Assembly: GCA_049116315.1 (NCBI GenBank)
Contig: JAGDZD010000005.1
Coordinates: forward strand, 248,001 to 312,000
Length of the DNA stretch: 64,000 nt
Direction of reading: 5' to 3'
DNA from: Thalassobius sp049116315
GTDB taxonomy: Bacteria > Pseudomonadota > Alphaproteobacteria > Rhodobacterales > Rhodobacteraceae
Shown: in pieces, positions 1-8,778 of the stretch
How positions within the stretch are numbered: position 1 is the first letter of the stretch
Layout: the number at the start of each line of letters is the position of its first letter
Position numbers and translations under genes: made by a program
The notes under the pieces: model-generated
The model's database searches: none
Told to the model about the DNA's origin: nothing
The model's input: the letters and a program-made list of their open reading frames with translations, nothing else

Positions 1-407
1 TTTTGCGGCAGTGCTTCGGTCTCGCGGCGGTTGTCTTGCGTCAGGCGGATCAAATCAAGCTTGGCAGTGGTGCTGTCTTCGATCGAAAGATCGACCGGAC
101 GCGGGGCCAAGATAAAGCGATCCGCAGGTTTCTGCGCAACGCCTTCGGCGGCCACTTTATTGACGGCCAAACCTTGGTGTTCTGCTGGGGCACCGCCGGG
201 ATCTTCGGGCATGACCCGCATTGGCCCTTCGGTGGCGCGCACCACGGGCACACCGCTGACGTCCCGCATCACCAACTGATATCCCCACACACCAACAGCC
301 ACAACGAGGGCCAGCGACACCGCGGCCCCTGCGCCATAGGCCAGAGTGGTCATAGATTTGCTTGTTGCGGGCGCATAGCCGCGCCCGTCCGCTTGGTGGA
401 CTGCCAT
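1..407 (-). CDS. SPOR-type cell-division/peptidoglycan protein, N-terminal part (runs off left edge)
   Basis: The frame opens with ATG at 407 behind a GGAGAGG ribosome site and stays open to the window edge (135 codons seen). The protein starts MAVHQADGRGYAPATSKSM, then has one hydrophobic segment (about residues 20-45) and a long Pro/Ala/Glu-rich periplasmic linker. This is the layout of Rhodobacterales SPOR-domain proteins, which sit just after argS and bind denuded glycan strands through a C-terminal SPOR domain. That domain lies outside the window, so the assignment rests on the N-terminal architecture and on the gene order. It follows argS by 68 bases on the same strand and is probably co-transcribed with it. 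Confidence 0.72.
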   Translation of the reverse strand, partial: MAVHQADGRGYAPATSKSMTTLAYGAGAAVSLALVVAVGVWGYQLVMRDVSGVPVVRATEGPMRVMPEDPGGAPAEHQGLAVNKVAAEGVAQKPADRFILAPRPVDLSIEDSTTAKLDLIRLTQDNRRETEALPQ

Positions 408-475
408 TTTGCCTCTCCGCGCCGGTGCTTTGCACCAGTTTCACTGCTCATTCACGGACCGGCATCATGTGCGCT

Positions 476-2218
476 TCAGCGCATCTCTTCTACCGGTGTT
501 ACCCCTAGAATACCAAGTCCTGCCGAAATAACAACGGCCACGGCACGTGGAAGGGCGATTTTCGCTTGTGTAAGCGCCGGATCTGCTTGGACAAACCGCA
601 TAGATTCGTCGCTGTTGCCCCGCGCATAGAGCGAATTGAACGCCCCGGTCAGCTCACTCAGGTAAAAGGCAATGCGATGCGGTTCGTTGTTGCGCGCTGC
701 AATTTCGACCAATCGCGGCCATTCGGCCAGCTTTTTGATCACGTCCAATTCAGCCTCATGGGACAGCACACTTAGGTCTGCACCCTGCAATGTGGCATCA
801 TCCACCGCGATGCCAGCCTCAGAGGCTTTGCGCTGCAGACCACAAATCCGCGCATGGGCGTATTGCACATAAAACACTGGGTTATCGTTGGATTCTTCCA
901 ACACTTTGGCGAAATCAAAATCCAACGGCGCATCATTTTTACGCGTCAACATGTGGAAGCGGGTGACATCTGCGCCCACCTGATCCACCACATCACGCAG
1001 GGTGACAAAGGTCCCGGCGCGTTTGGACATCTTGAACGGTTCGCCGTTCTTGTACAGCTTCACCAGTTGGATCAGTTTGACATCCAGTGGCACCCGGCCT
1101 TCGGACAGGGCCGACACAGCCGCTTTCATACGTTTAACATAGCCACCGTGATCAGCACCAAACACATCGATCAACAAATCAAAGCCGCGCTCGACCTTGG
1201 TCCAGTGATAGGCGATATCGGGGGCAAAATAGGTCCAGCCTCCGTCGGATTTTTGCACAGGGCGATCCACGTCGTCCCCAAATTGGGTCGATTTGAACAG
1301 GGTCTGTTCGCGCTCTTCCCAGTCTTCGGGCTTTTTGCCTTTTGGCGGTTCAAGGACACCTTCGTAGATCAGATCCAAATCTTTCAGCCGCTGCAAAGCC
1401 GCCTCGATTTGGCCAGTGCCATAAAGCGCTTTCTCAGAGAAGTAGACATCCATTTTGACGCCCAACATGGCCAAATCCTGACGGATCATCTCCATCATGG
1501 CTTCGGTTGAAAAGGTGCGCAGATCGGTCAGCCAATCGGCTTCGGGCTTGTCCAGCAAGCTGTCGCCGTATTTCTCTTTCAGCGCCTCGCCAACAGGGAT
1601 CAAATAATCCCCGGGGTATAGACCTTCAACAATCTCGGGTTCTTGGCCATTGGCTTCGCGGTAACGTTCATAGGCAGAGCGCGCCAACACATCCACCTGC
1701 GCACCGCCATCGTTGATGTAATATTCGCGGGTGACATCAAAGCCAGCGTAATCCAGCAAAGAGGCCAGAGCGTCGCCAAACACAGCCCCCCGCGTGTGTC
1801 CAACATGCATAGGGCCGGTGGGGTTGGCCGAGACATATTCGACGTTCACCTTTTTGCTTTGTCCCATGGTGGAGCGACCATAGGCTGTGCCTTGGCTCAG
1901 CGCCGCGCCCACGATGCCCTGCCACAGGCTGGCGTCGAGACGCAGGTTCAAAAAGCCCGGACCCGCGACGTCTGCGGAAACAATGCGCGGATCTTCGAGC
2001 AGACGGGTCGCTAACTTCTCGGCGATGTCGCGCGGCTTCATCTTGGCAGGTTTTGCCAAAACCATCGCAGCGTTGGTGGCCATGTCCCCATGCGCAGAGT
2101 CGCGCGGCGGCTCAACAGCCACGTTGTCGGTCGACAGCCCCTCGGGCAGATCCCCCGCTTGGGTCATCAAAGCCAGCGTTTCCACCACAAGCGCGCGCAC
2201 ATCGGAGAACAGGTTCAT
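476..2218 (-). CDS. argS: Arginyl-tRNA synthetase
   Basis: 580 residues, normal for the family. This class I synthetase charges tRNA-Arg in the cytoplasm. Visible parts: an N-terminal Arg-tRNA-synthetase domain (about 1-90), the HIGH-like ATP-binding motif HVGH at residues 138-141 within NPTGPMHVGHTRGA, the KMSK loop (KMSKRAGTF near residue 398), and a C-terminal DALR anticodon-binding domain from about 455 ending in GILGVTPVEEMR. It lies downstream of dgt and the antiporter gene on the same strand and upstream of the SPOR gene. The 243-base gap to the antiporter gene contains GC-rich hairpins, so argS probably has its own promoter. Confidence 0.98.
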   Translation of the reverse strand: MNLFSDVRALVVETLALMTQAGDLPEGLSTDNVAVEPPRDSAHGDMATNAAMVLAKPAKMKPRDIAEKLATRLLEDPRIVSADVAGPGFLNLRLDASLWQGIVGAALSQGTAYGRSTMGQSKKVNVEYVSANPTGPMHVGHTRGAVFGDALASLLDYAGFDVTREYYINDGGAQVDVLARSAYERYREANGQEPEIVEGLYPGDYLIPVGEALKEKYGDSLLDKPEADWLTDLRTFSTEAMMEMIRQDLAMLGVKMDVYFSEKALYGTGQIEAALQRLKDLDLIYEGVLEPPKGKKPEDWEEREQTLFKSTQFGDDVDRPVQKSDGGWTYFAPDIAYHWTKVERGFDLLIDVFGADHGGYVKRMKAAVSALSEGRVPLDVKLIQLVKLYKNGEPFKMSKRAGTFVTLRDVVDQVGADVTRFHMLTRKNDAPLDFDFAKVLEESNDNPVFYVQYAHARICGLQRKASEAGIAVDDATLQGADLSVLSHEAELDVIKKLAEWPRLVEIAARNNEPHRIAFYLSELTGAFNSLYARGNSDESMRFVQADPALTQAKIALPRAVAVVISAGLGILGVTPVEEMR

Positions 2219-2400
2219 CAGTCACATATCCTTTTTCTTGCTGCGGGGTGTACCACGCAAAGGCAAAAGGTCAACGCCCTGTCGCACCTGAAAGACCCTG
2301 CTGCGCAAGGAGCCCCAAAGAGCAAGGGGACAGGAAGGACGCTTTGGTTAGTCAGCTGAAAGCTCTGTGTCCCCTGCCTGCTGGGTCACGAAATGTTGCG

Positions 2401-2459
2401 GGGGGCGCTGCCCCCGGGGCGCAAGCGCCCCTCCCCCGGAGTATTTTGGGCAAGATGAA
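2401..2459. repeat. GC-rich double hairpin plus GGAGTATT...GCAAGATGAA motif, copy A
   Basis: Two adjacent hairpins (GGGGG-CGCTG-CCCCC at 2401-2415 and GGGGCG-CAAG-CGCCCC at 2416-2431) are followed by CCCCCGGAGTATTTTGGG and CAAGATGAA. The module abuts the stop codon of the antiporter gene (2462-2464). In that gene's transcript it would read TTCATCTTGCCC first and then the hairpins. The same composite module occurs at 6856-6910, and the short motif alone occurs at 5911-5931 and 44982-45002. A role in transcript ends is inferred from the position only. Confidence 0.7.
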
Positions 2460-2461
2460 TG

Positions 2462-4285
2462 TTAGGTATTTGGATCTTGTTTGGCGCGGGGAGGAGAGAA
2501 ATGAACCAGTCGGCTGCCGTCATCACCTTTGAGCTGGGCCTCTTCTTGGACGCAGCGCAGCGCGCCTTTGGCGGTGATTTCGGCCAGCAACAGCGCCTCG
2601 GGGCGCTCGGCACGCCATTGGGTCACATCATATTCTGCGGTCAGCCCGGTTAGGCGCACTTCCCAGCCGGCCCGCAGCAAGGCTTGCAGCTCGTCATAGG
2701 TTTTGCCCTGTGCAAACCCTCGTCCCCCCAGCGTGGCTGGCAGGGTTTGGCGGCTTTGGCTGTCTGCGGCGCGGGCAATTTGGAACACAACATCGCGGCC
2801 GTATTCTGGAGCGAGGTCCGTGGTGACCAAAGTGTTATAGGCGTCATTGTCAGACAGGGCGATCAGCGTGCCGTAATGGGCCAGTTCCAGATTGTGTTCC
2901 GCCGCTTCGGCCAAAACATCGCCATAATAGGTCGCCAAGCCGGCCTGACGCGCGACGCGCAGCCGGGCCCGATTGGGATCCGCGAGCAACACCGGCACCT
3001 CGGCCTTGTTAAGCGTTTCAGCCAGAGCCGTGCTCCAGGCGGAGCCGCCCACCAGAAGCACACCCGGGGTGCCCGATCCCGCCAGCCCAAGCAAGCGGGC
3101 AAAAGGTTTGAGCGTGAAGCCATTGAGCACCACAGTGACGGCCACCAAGGCAAAAGCCAGCGGGGTGACGAGTTGCCCATCAACAATGCCCAACTGGGTC
3201 AAACGCTCGCCAAACAGGCCCGCCACGGCCACCAGCACCACGCCGCGCGGCCCAGTAAAGGCGATCAAACATTTTTCGCGCCACGGAAGCCCGGTGCCCA
3301 AAAGACTGATCAACACGGTCATCGGGCGCGCCAACAGGATCACGACGGCCACAAAGACCGCTGCGCGCCAAGTCAATTGCGCCAACATCTCGATCTGCAT
3401 TGACGCGGCCAACAGAATAAACACGCCCGAAACCAGCAGCACGGTTGCATGTTCCTTGAAACGACGCAGTTCGGTGTAAGAGGGCAAATCAGCATTGGCA
3501 ATCACCAGCCCCATCACGGTCACAGCCAGCAACCCGCTTTCGTGCAACACCATGTCAGACAGGGCAAAGACGCCAAGCAACACGGCAAACAGCACTGGCA
3601 CCTTCATGTATTCAGGCACCCACCCCCGCCGGAACGACTGGGCAATGGCCCGCCCGCCAACGCCGCCAAGAACCGTGGCCCAAACAATGCCAATCCCCAT
3701 CGCCTGCGCCGCATGGCCAACGGTCTCGGCGCTGTTGAGCACCACAACCACTTCGAAGGCCAGCACCGCGGCCAATGCCCCGATCGGATCGTTGACGATG
3801 GCCTCCCATTGCAACAGGGCGGCGGGACGGCGCGACAGTTTGGCTTGGCGCAACAATGGCGCAATCACGGTGGGTCCCGTGACGATCATGATGCCGCCAA
3901 ACACCGCAGAGGTCTCCCAGCCCAATCCTGCGCCATAGTGCAAGGCCAGTGTCGAGCTGAGCCAGCCCAAAGGTGCGCCAATCACCACCAGCCGTTTGAC
4001 CCCTTCGGCCGCATCGCGCAGGTGATGCAAGTTGAGTGTGAGCCCCCCCTCAAACAGGATGATGGCCACCGCAATCGACACCATCGGCCCCACCAAGGGG
4101 CCAATATCTCGCGCCGGATCCAAAAGGCCGGTCACCGGTCCAGCGATTAAGCCGGCCACAAGCATCAGCACGATGGCCGGCAATTGCAGCCGCCACGCAA
4201 TCCATTGCGCCCCAACCCCCAAAGCGCCGATCAAGGCGATTGCGGTTACCGGGCTCAACGCCCCATCAACTAGGGTTGTCGCCAT
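2462..4285 (-). CDS. Cation:proton antiporter (CPA1/NhaP type) with C-terminal TrkA-N-like domain
   Basis: 607 residues. About twelve hydrophobic segments fill residues 10-395 and include the CPA-type core (EGGLTLNLHHL, GPTVIAPLLRQ, the NDPIGALAAVLAFE region with the conserved acidic pair, and GPRGVVLVAVAGLFGERL). A soluble Rossmann-like TrkA-N segment follows from about 405 (GVLLVGGSAWSTALAETL), the usual nucleotide-sensing regulatory part of KefC/NhaP2-like antiporters. It would exchange Na+ or K+ for H+ at the inner membrane. The start is one base after the dgt stop codon, so the two genes are surely co-transcribed. The cation is not readable from sequence. The insertion between dgt and argS is unusual compared with the common dgt-argS order I recall in relatives. 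Confidence 0.92.
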   Translation of the reverse strand: MATTLVDGALSPVTAIALIGALGVGAQWIAWRLQLPAIVLMLVAGLIAGPVTGLLDPARDIGPLVGPMVSIAVAIILFEGGLTLNLHHLRDAAEGVKRLVVIGAPLGWLSSTLALHYGAGLGWETSAVFGGIMIVTGPTVIAPLLRQAKLSRRPAALLQWEAIVNDPIGALAAVLAFEVVVVLNSAETVGHAAQAMGIGIVWATVLGGVGGRAIAQSFRRGWVPEYMKVPVLFAVLLGVFALSDMVLHESGLLAVTVMGLVIANADLPSYTELRRFKEHATVLLVSGVFILLAASMQIEMLAQLTWRAAVFVAVVILLARPMTVLISLLGTGLPWREKCLIAFTGPRGVVLVAVAGLFGERLTQLGIVDGQLVTPLAFALVAVTVVLNGFTLKPFARLLGLAGSGTPGVLLVGGSAWSTALAETLNKAEVPVLLADPNRARLRVARQAGLATYYGDVLAEAAEHNLELAHYGTLIALSDNDAYNTLVTTDLAPEYGRDVVFQIARAADSQSRQTLPATLGGRGFAQGKTYDELQALLRAGWEVRLTGLTAEYDVTQWRAERPEALLLAEITAKGALRCVQEEAQLKGDDGSRLVHFSPPRAKQDPNT

Positions 4286-5473
4286 TTAGCCACCTCTTTG
4301 CAGCGGCGTTGCGCGCCGCCCTGCTGGAATCGCGCTGCGCCCGGTCAGCTGTTCATACTCTTGCAAAGCAAACCGATCGGTCATGCCCGAGATATAATCC
4401 GACACGATGCGCGCCAAAGTCTGATCATCCTGCGCCGCATCCACATCTTTGCGCCACTGCTTGGGCAGAAGCTCGGGACGCGCCATAAACATCGGAAACA
4501 ACTCGTTCACCAGATTGGTGACATAGCTGCGGATCTCCACCACTTCGGGGGCGCGATACATGCGATGAAACAGAAACTCCCGGATCACTTTCAAATCTGA
4601 CCATAACGCAGGGGAGAACTGCACCATCATCTTGCCGGCATCGCGAATGTCTTTGGCACTTTGCGGATCCAGCTCTGAAAGGTTGGCCCGGGTGACGGCA
4701 ATGACATCCTCAACCAGCACCCCAAAAAAGCGCCGCAACGCTTCGTGGCGACGCCGGTAATAGTTCAGACCGGGATATTTTTGATCCACTTCGCCGAAAC
4801 AGGCCTGCAAAATTGGCAGCTCTGCCAATTCATCGGTCGAGAACATCTCAGCGCGCAGACCATCGTGCAGATCGTGGTTGTTATAGGCGATATCATCCGA
4901 CAAGGCCGCAACCTGTGCCTCGGCGCTGGCATGGGTGTGTAATTCCAAATCATGGCGCGCGTTGTAGTCGCGCAAAACCCACGGGATATCGCCGGTGACG
5001 GGCCCATTGTGTTTGGCAATCCCCTCCAGCGTGTCCCACGTCAGGTTGAGCCCGTCCCACTCCGCATAATGACGCTCAAGACCGGTGACGATACGGATGG
5101 CCTGCGCGTTATGATCAAACCCGCCATAGGGCATCATCAGGGCTGACAAAGCATCCTCACCCGTGTGCCCAAAGGGGGTGTGCCCCAAGTCATGCGCCAA
5201 AGCCACCGCCTCGGTCAGCTCTTGGTTTAAACCCAAAGTGCCAGCAATGGTGCGCGCCACCTGCGCCACTTCAATGGAATGGGTCAGACGTGTGCGAAAA
5301 TAATCACCTTCATGTTCAATAAACACTTGGGTCTTATGTTTCAGTCGCCGAAACGAACTCGCGTGGATAATCCGATCACGATCTCTTTGAAAACAAGACC
5401 GAAATTCGCTCTCATCCTCGGAGTATAACCGCCCGCGGCTGCGCCGGGGGTCGGATGCATAGGGGGCTGTCAT
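4286..5473 (-). CDS. dgt: dGTPase-like deoxynucleotide triphosphohydrolase
   Basis: 395 residues, matching the type-2 dGTPase-like subfamily. These HD-domain enzymes hydrolyse dNTPs to the deoxynucleoside and triphosphate. The metal-binding HD signature is intact: RTRLTHSIEVAQVART (His) and EAVALAHDLGHTPFGHTGE (His-Asp), with a further Asp in LSDDIAYNNHDLHDGL. The N-terminus carries the family motif DPRRSRGR followed by FRSCFQRDRDRIIHSSFRRL-like sequence. It is transcribed away from erpA across an 82-base shared promoter region and is directly joined to the downstream antiporter gene. Confidence 0.95.
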   Translation of the reverse strand: MTAPYASDPRRSRGRLYSEDESEFRSCFQRDRDRIIHASSFRRLKHKTQVFIEHEGDYFRTRLTHSIEVAQVARTIAGTLGLNQELTEAVALAHDLGHTPFGHTGEDALSALMMPYGGFDHNAQAIRIVTGLERHYAEWDGLNLTWDTLEGIAKHNGPVTGDIPWVLRDYNARHDLELHTHASAEAQVAALSDDIAYNNHDLHDGLRAEMFSTDELAELPILQACFGEVDQKYPGLNYYRRRHEALRRFFGVLVEDVIAVTRANLSELDPQSAKDIRDAGKMMVQFSPALWSDLKVIREFLFHRMYRAPEVVEIRSYVTNLVNELFPMFMARPELLPKQWRKDVDAAQDDQTLARIVSDYISGMTDRFALQEYEQLTGRSAIPAGRRATPLQRGG

Positions 5474-5555
5474 GCCTCAACTGGTCCTTGTCGCCTGTCG
5501 TTGCTCTCCATATATTAGAAATCAACAGAATGCGAAACCTTCAGGAGCGACCCCG

Positions 5556-5879
5556 ATGCAATTGCCCCCCAGTGTGACCCAGCGTGCCTTTGCCCGCCTT
5601 TCGGAAATCGGTGCGGCGACACAGGGCCAAGCGCTGCGCATTGCCGTTGATGGCGGCGGCTGCTCGGGCTTTCAATATGACATCAAACTGGACGCCCCTG
5701 CACCCGATGACCTCGTGCTCGAAGGGGCCGGGGAAAAAGTTGTGGTGGATTCTGTGTCCCTGCCCTTCCTGACCGGCGCTGTGATTGATTTCAGCGAAGA
5801 GCTGATCGGCGCCCGCTTTGTTATCGAAAATCCGAATGCCACATCGTCATGCGGCTGCGGCACCTCCTTCTCGATGTAA
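5556..5879 (+). CDS. erpA: A-type iron-sulfur carrier/insertion protein (ErpA/IscA family)
   Basis: 107 residues. The ATG at 5556 was chosen because it follows CAGGAGCGA and gives the family start MQLPPSVTQRAFARL; the frame is open further upstream without a good ribosome site. The three cluster-binding cysteines are present: GGGCSGF near residue 36 and the C-terminal SSCGCGTSF pair. Proteins of this family receive Fe-S clusters from the assembly scaffold and pass them to apo-enzymes. It diverges from dgt. The TTCATCTTGCCCCAAATACTC repeat lies just after the stop. ErpA rather than IscA is chosen from overall resemblance to the alphaproteobacterial form. Confidence 0.93.
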   Translation: MQLPPSVTQRAFARLSEIGAATQGQALRIAVDGGGCSGFQYDIKLDAPAPDDLVLEGAGEKVVVDSVSLPFLTGAVIDFSEELIGARFVIENPNATSSCGCGTSFSM

Positions 5880-5910
5880 TCCCCCCAGTTGGGGCTCATG
5901 CCCCTTCCAT

Positions 5911-5931
5911 TTCATCTTGCCCCAAATACTC
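5911..5931 (+). repeat. TTCATCTTGCCCCAAATACTC repeat, copy C
   Basis: A 21-base motif sits 31 bases after the erpA stop, preceded by a weak GGGGCTCATGCCCC hairpin (about 5891-5904). It matches the core of copies at 2438-2459, 6889-6910 and 44982-45002 (two of these on the other strand). In erpA sense it reads in the same orientation as copies A and B read relative to their own upstream genes. Confidence 0.65.
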
Positions 5932-6023
5932 ACATTTCGCCCGCGGCCCTTCCCTCCAGCAGCTGGGTTGCGCGCGCCCCTCTGCCTCGGGCATAGAGAT
6001 GCGGCAACAGGAGATCTGACCGG

Positions 6024-6830
6024 ATGAAAATCGCCACCTTCAATATCAACGGGATCAAAGCCCGGATCAACGCCCTCAGCGATTGGCTGGACGAGGCGCA
6101 ACCGGATGTGGCGCTGCTGCAAGAGATCAAATCCGTCGACGAAAACTTCCCCCGAGAGATCTTTGAAGACAAAGGCTATCAGGTGGAAACCCATGGTCAG
6201 AAAAGCTTCAACGGCGTGGCGATCCTGTCCAAGCTGCCCCTAGAAGACGTGACCCGAGGACTGCCTGGAGATGACAGCGACGAACAGGCGCGCTGGATCG
6301 AGGCCACGGTGGTTGGCAAAACCGCATTGCGGATCTGTGGTCTTTACCTGCCCAATGGCAACCCGGTCGAGCTGCAAAGCGACAACATCCCGGTGCCGGG
6401 TGGGAAATATGACTATAAACTGCGCTGGATGGCCCGACTTGAAGCGCGGGCCAAAGCCTTAATGGCGCAAGAGACTCCGTTTCTGATGGCGGGCGATTAC
6501 AACATCATCCCACAGGCCGAAGATGCCCGTCGCCCAGAAGCTTGGCGCGAAGATGCGCTGTTTCGCCCAGAAAGCCGGGCAGCTTTTCGCAAGATCGTCA
6601 ACCTTGGCCTGACCGAGGCGTTTCGCGCCCGCACCCAAGGTCCCGAGCACTACTCGTTCTGGGACTATCAAGCCGGGTGCTGGAATCGTGATGACGGTAT
6701 CCGCATTGATCATTTCCTGCTCAGCCCGGGCTGTGCGGACCTTCTTAGGTCCTGTCAGATCGACAAAGAAATCCGCGGCCGCGAAAAGCCGTCGGATCAT
6801 GTTCCGGTTTGGGTTGAATTGGATCTGTAG
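6024..6830 (+). CDS. xth: Exodeoxyribonuclease III (AP endonuclease, XthA family)
   Basis: 268 residues, full length. This Mg-dependent enzyme cleaves DNA at abasic sites and removes 3' blocking groups in base-excision repair. The endonuclease/exonuclease/phosphatase fold motifs are all seen: MKIATFNINGIKARI at the N-terminus, LLQEIKS (metal-binding Glu near 35), the GLYLPNG motif, GDYNIIPQ (catalytic Asp/Asn), FWDYQ, and the C-terminal SDHVPVWVEL with the catalytic Asp-His. It lies 144 bases after erpA, reading the same way. Confidence 0.97.
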   Translation: MKIATFNINGIKARINALSDWLDEAQPDVALLQEIKSVDENFPREIFEDKGYQVETHGQKSFNGVAILSKLPLEDVTRGLPGDDSDEQARWIEATVVGKTALRICGLYLPNGNPVELQSDNIPVPGGKYDYKLRWMARLEARAKALMAQETPFLMAGDYNIIPQAEDARRPEAWREDALFRPESRAAFRKIVNLGLTEAFRARTQGPEHYSFWDYQAGCWNRDDGIRIDHFLLSPGCADLLRSCQIDKEIRGREKPSDHVPVWVELDL

Positions 6831-6855
6831 CCACACATTTGTCGGCGGGATCAAT

Positions 6856-6910
6856 GGGGGCTCTGCCCCCGGCGCAAGCGCCTCCCCCGGAGTATTGTGA
6901 GCAAGATGAA
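6856..6910. repeat. GC-rich double hairpin plus GGAGTATT...GCAAGATGAA motif, copy B
   Basis: GGGGG-CTCTG-CCCCC (6856-6870) and GGCG-CAAG-CGCC (6871-6882) are followed by TCCCCCGGAGTATTGTGAG and CAAGATGAA. The arrangement is the same as copy A at 2401-2459, with loop and stem differences. It lies between the convergent ends of xth and the FAD monooxygenase, next to the latter's stop (6915). It may act as a shared transcript end; no long T-run follows. Confidence 0.68.
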
Positions 6911-6914
6911 CATC

Positions 6915-8099
6915 TTAGGAGCTTTGATTTCCCCTGAGCGCGGTTTCATCATGACCATAGAGCCATTCCATTTGGGTCAACAGAAATTTGGGCGCCACCC
7001 GACCGATGGTGCGCAGGCCGGTGTGGGCGGCAAAGCGCAGCGGTGGAAATTTTAAGTGGTATTTGCGTGCGTTGCCGGTTGCGGCATCAATCACCTGACG
7101 GGCGCGCGCGCGGCGTCGGTTTTGATAGGCGCTCAGCCCTGCAGGCAGGCTGTCTGAGGCGGCCAGCTCTTCGGCCAGTGCCCAAGCGTCTTCGAGCGCC
7201 ATGGAGGCGCCTTGGGCCAGAAAAGGCAATGTCGGATGGGCCGCATCGCCAAGCAGAGCGCAGTGCCCTCCTTGCCAAGTCTCTGCAACCGGATGACGGA
7301 AGAGGCCCCAGAGGTAGACCTCTTTGACTTGGTCCAGAATGGCGCGGGCTTCGTCATCAAAATCGGCAAAGACCTTTTGCAGAGCTTGCGGGCTGTCGCG
7401 GTGGGTCCAACCTTCGTTGACCCAAGCTTGGCGTTCTTGCACGGCCACCACATTGAGATGCTGCCCATCGCGCAGCGGGTAGCTGACCAGATGACGCCCC
7501 GGCGCCATGTGCAGCCAAGCCTCAGCCGGACGGTGATCCACATTGGGTACGATGGCACGCCAGGCCACTTGTCCGGTGAAGAAGGGGGCATCTGCGCCAT
7601 TCAGCGCGGGACGCAGTTTGGAATGCAGCCCATCCGCACCAATCACCAGATCGGTGGTGAGCTGAGCCCCGTTGGCCAGATGTATTTTGGGCTGTGGCCC
7701 CGGCTCGATACGATCAACCTGTTGCAGCAGTCTTATCTGCACCCCGGCGTCACGCGCACCGGCGGCCAAAACATCGATCAGATCCGCGCGATGAACCAGA
7801 TAGTAGTTTTGATCTTTGAGCTGGGTGAGGTCCAATCGGGTGACCTCGCCGCGCCGATAGTCCCGCAGGCTGACCGCTTGGGCCTGCATCGCGCGCGCCG
7901 CAACCCCCTGCCCCAGACCTAAGGCTTGAAGCACGGCAAATCCATTTGGGGTGACCTGCAGGCCGGCGCCCACTTCGCTGATGGCTTCGGCCTGTTCCAG
8001 CAAGGTGACCTGAGCCCCCCGCAGCGCCAAGGCGCGCGCTGCCGCCAAGCCCCCAATTCCGCCGCCCACAACCGTGACTCTGACGCCAAGCAAACTCAT
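6915..8099 (-). CDS. FAD-dependent aromatic-type monooxygenase (salicylate hydroxylase-like)
   Basis: 394 residues of the PHBH/UbiH-like flavin monooxygenase family. The N-terminal dinucleotide-binding motif is VTVVGGGIGGLAAARALALRG, the second FAD motif is LVIGADGLHSKLR, and the third is CALLGDAAHPTLPFLAQGA. Such enzymes use NAD(P)H and O2 to hydroxylate aromatic rings. The substrate cannot be read from the sequence and no aromatic-degradation genes are nearby. It is transcribed in the same direction as dksA, 75 bases downstream of it. It has no signal peptide and is cytoplasmic. Confidence 0.9.
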   Translation of the reverse strand: MSLLGVRVTVVGGGIGGLAAARALALRGAQVTLLEQAEAISEVGAGLQVTPNGFAVLQALGLGQGVAARAMQAQAVSLRDYRRGEVTRLDLTQLKDQNYYLVHRADLIDVLAAGARDAGVQIRLLQQVDRIEPGPQPKIHLANGAQLTTDLVIGADGLHSKLRPALNGADAPFFTGQVAWRAIVPNVDHRPAEAWLHMAPGRHLVSYPLRDGQHLNVVAVQERQAWVNEGWTHRDSPQALQKVFADFDDEARAILDQVKEVYLWGLFRHPVAETWQGGHCALLGDAAHPTLPFLAQGASMALEDAWALAEELAASDSLPAGLSAYQNRRRARARQVIDAATGNARKYHLKFPPLRFAAHTGLRTIGRVAPKFLLTQMEWLYGHDETALRGNQSS

Positions 8100-8174
8100 G
8101 ATCTGTGTCTCTTATTCTCAACGGAAAACGCCGGGACACTGGGCCCCGGCGTTTAAGGTCTGTCGTCGCGGCGA

Positions 8175-8648
8175 TCAATCGTCGCGATGAACTTTTTCTC
8201 GGCGCTCGTGGCGTTCCTGAGCTTCCAGGCTCATGGTCGCGATCGGACGCGCGTCCAGCCGTTTCAGGCTGATTGGCTCGCCGGTCACTTCACAGTAGCC
8301 GTATTCACCCTCATCGATTCGGCGTATCGCCGCCTCGATTTTGGAAACCAGTTTGCGTTGACGGTCGCGCGTGCGCAGTTCCAGCGCGCGGTCCGTTTCT
8401 TCACTAGCACGATCAGTGACATCTGGAATGTTGCGGGTTTGATCCTGCAAACCCTCGATAGTATCCCGGCTATCTGAAAGAATTTCTGCTTTCCAATCAA
8501 AAAGCTTACGACGGAAATATTCCATCTGCTTTTCGTTCATGAAAGGCTCGTCATCCGTAGGCCGGTAATCATCGGAAATAAAGGTTTCTGCCTTCATCTC
8601 TTTTCCCTCATCAAGGCCAATCTTTGCCAACGTAGTATCCTTTGACAT
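8175..8648 (-). CDS. dksA: DksA-type RNA polymerase-binding transcription factor with degenerate zinc finger
   Basis: 157 residues. The start at 8648 is supported by GGGAGGG upstream; a shorter start at 8597 is possible. DksA proteins enter the RNA polymerase secondary channel and, with ppGpp, shift transcription of stable RNA and amino-acid genes. The coiled-coil part includes the acidic tip DVTDRASEETD (near residue 80). The C-terminal finger, normally four cysteines, keeps only one: YCEVTGEPISLKRLDARPIA and then TMSLEAQ instead of the second Cys pair. This single-Cys form is typical of alphaproteobacterial DksA and remains functional in Rhodobacter. It diverges from the MoxR gene. Confidence 0.94.
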   Translation of the reverse strand: MSKDTTLAKIGLDEGKEMKAETFISDDYRPTDDEPFMNEKQMEYFRRKLFDWKAEILSDSRDTIEGLQDQTRNIPDVTDRASEETDRALELRTRDRQRKLVSKIEAAIRRIDEGEYGYCEVTGEPISLKRLDARPIATMSLEAQERHERREKVHRDD

Positions 8649-8778
8649 ATGGCACCCTCCCGGCGCGGGGTCTAACGCAACCTCAAGGGATTGTCACTAC
8701 CTTTAACGCGCAAGATTGCCGCTGAATTTACTTCGCGCTACTGTGCGCGCGAGCAGAACAAAGAAGGTCAACACTCTC

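Noticed and set aside
1..629. Plus-strand frame of 208 codons across the left edge
   Set aside because: It is antisense to the SPOR gene and the end of argS and has no coding signature.
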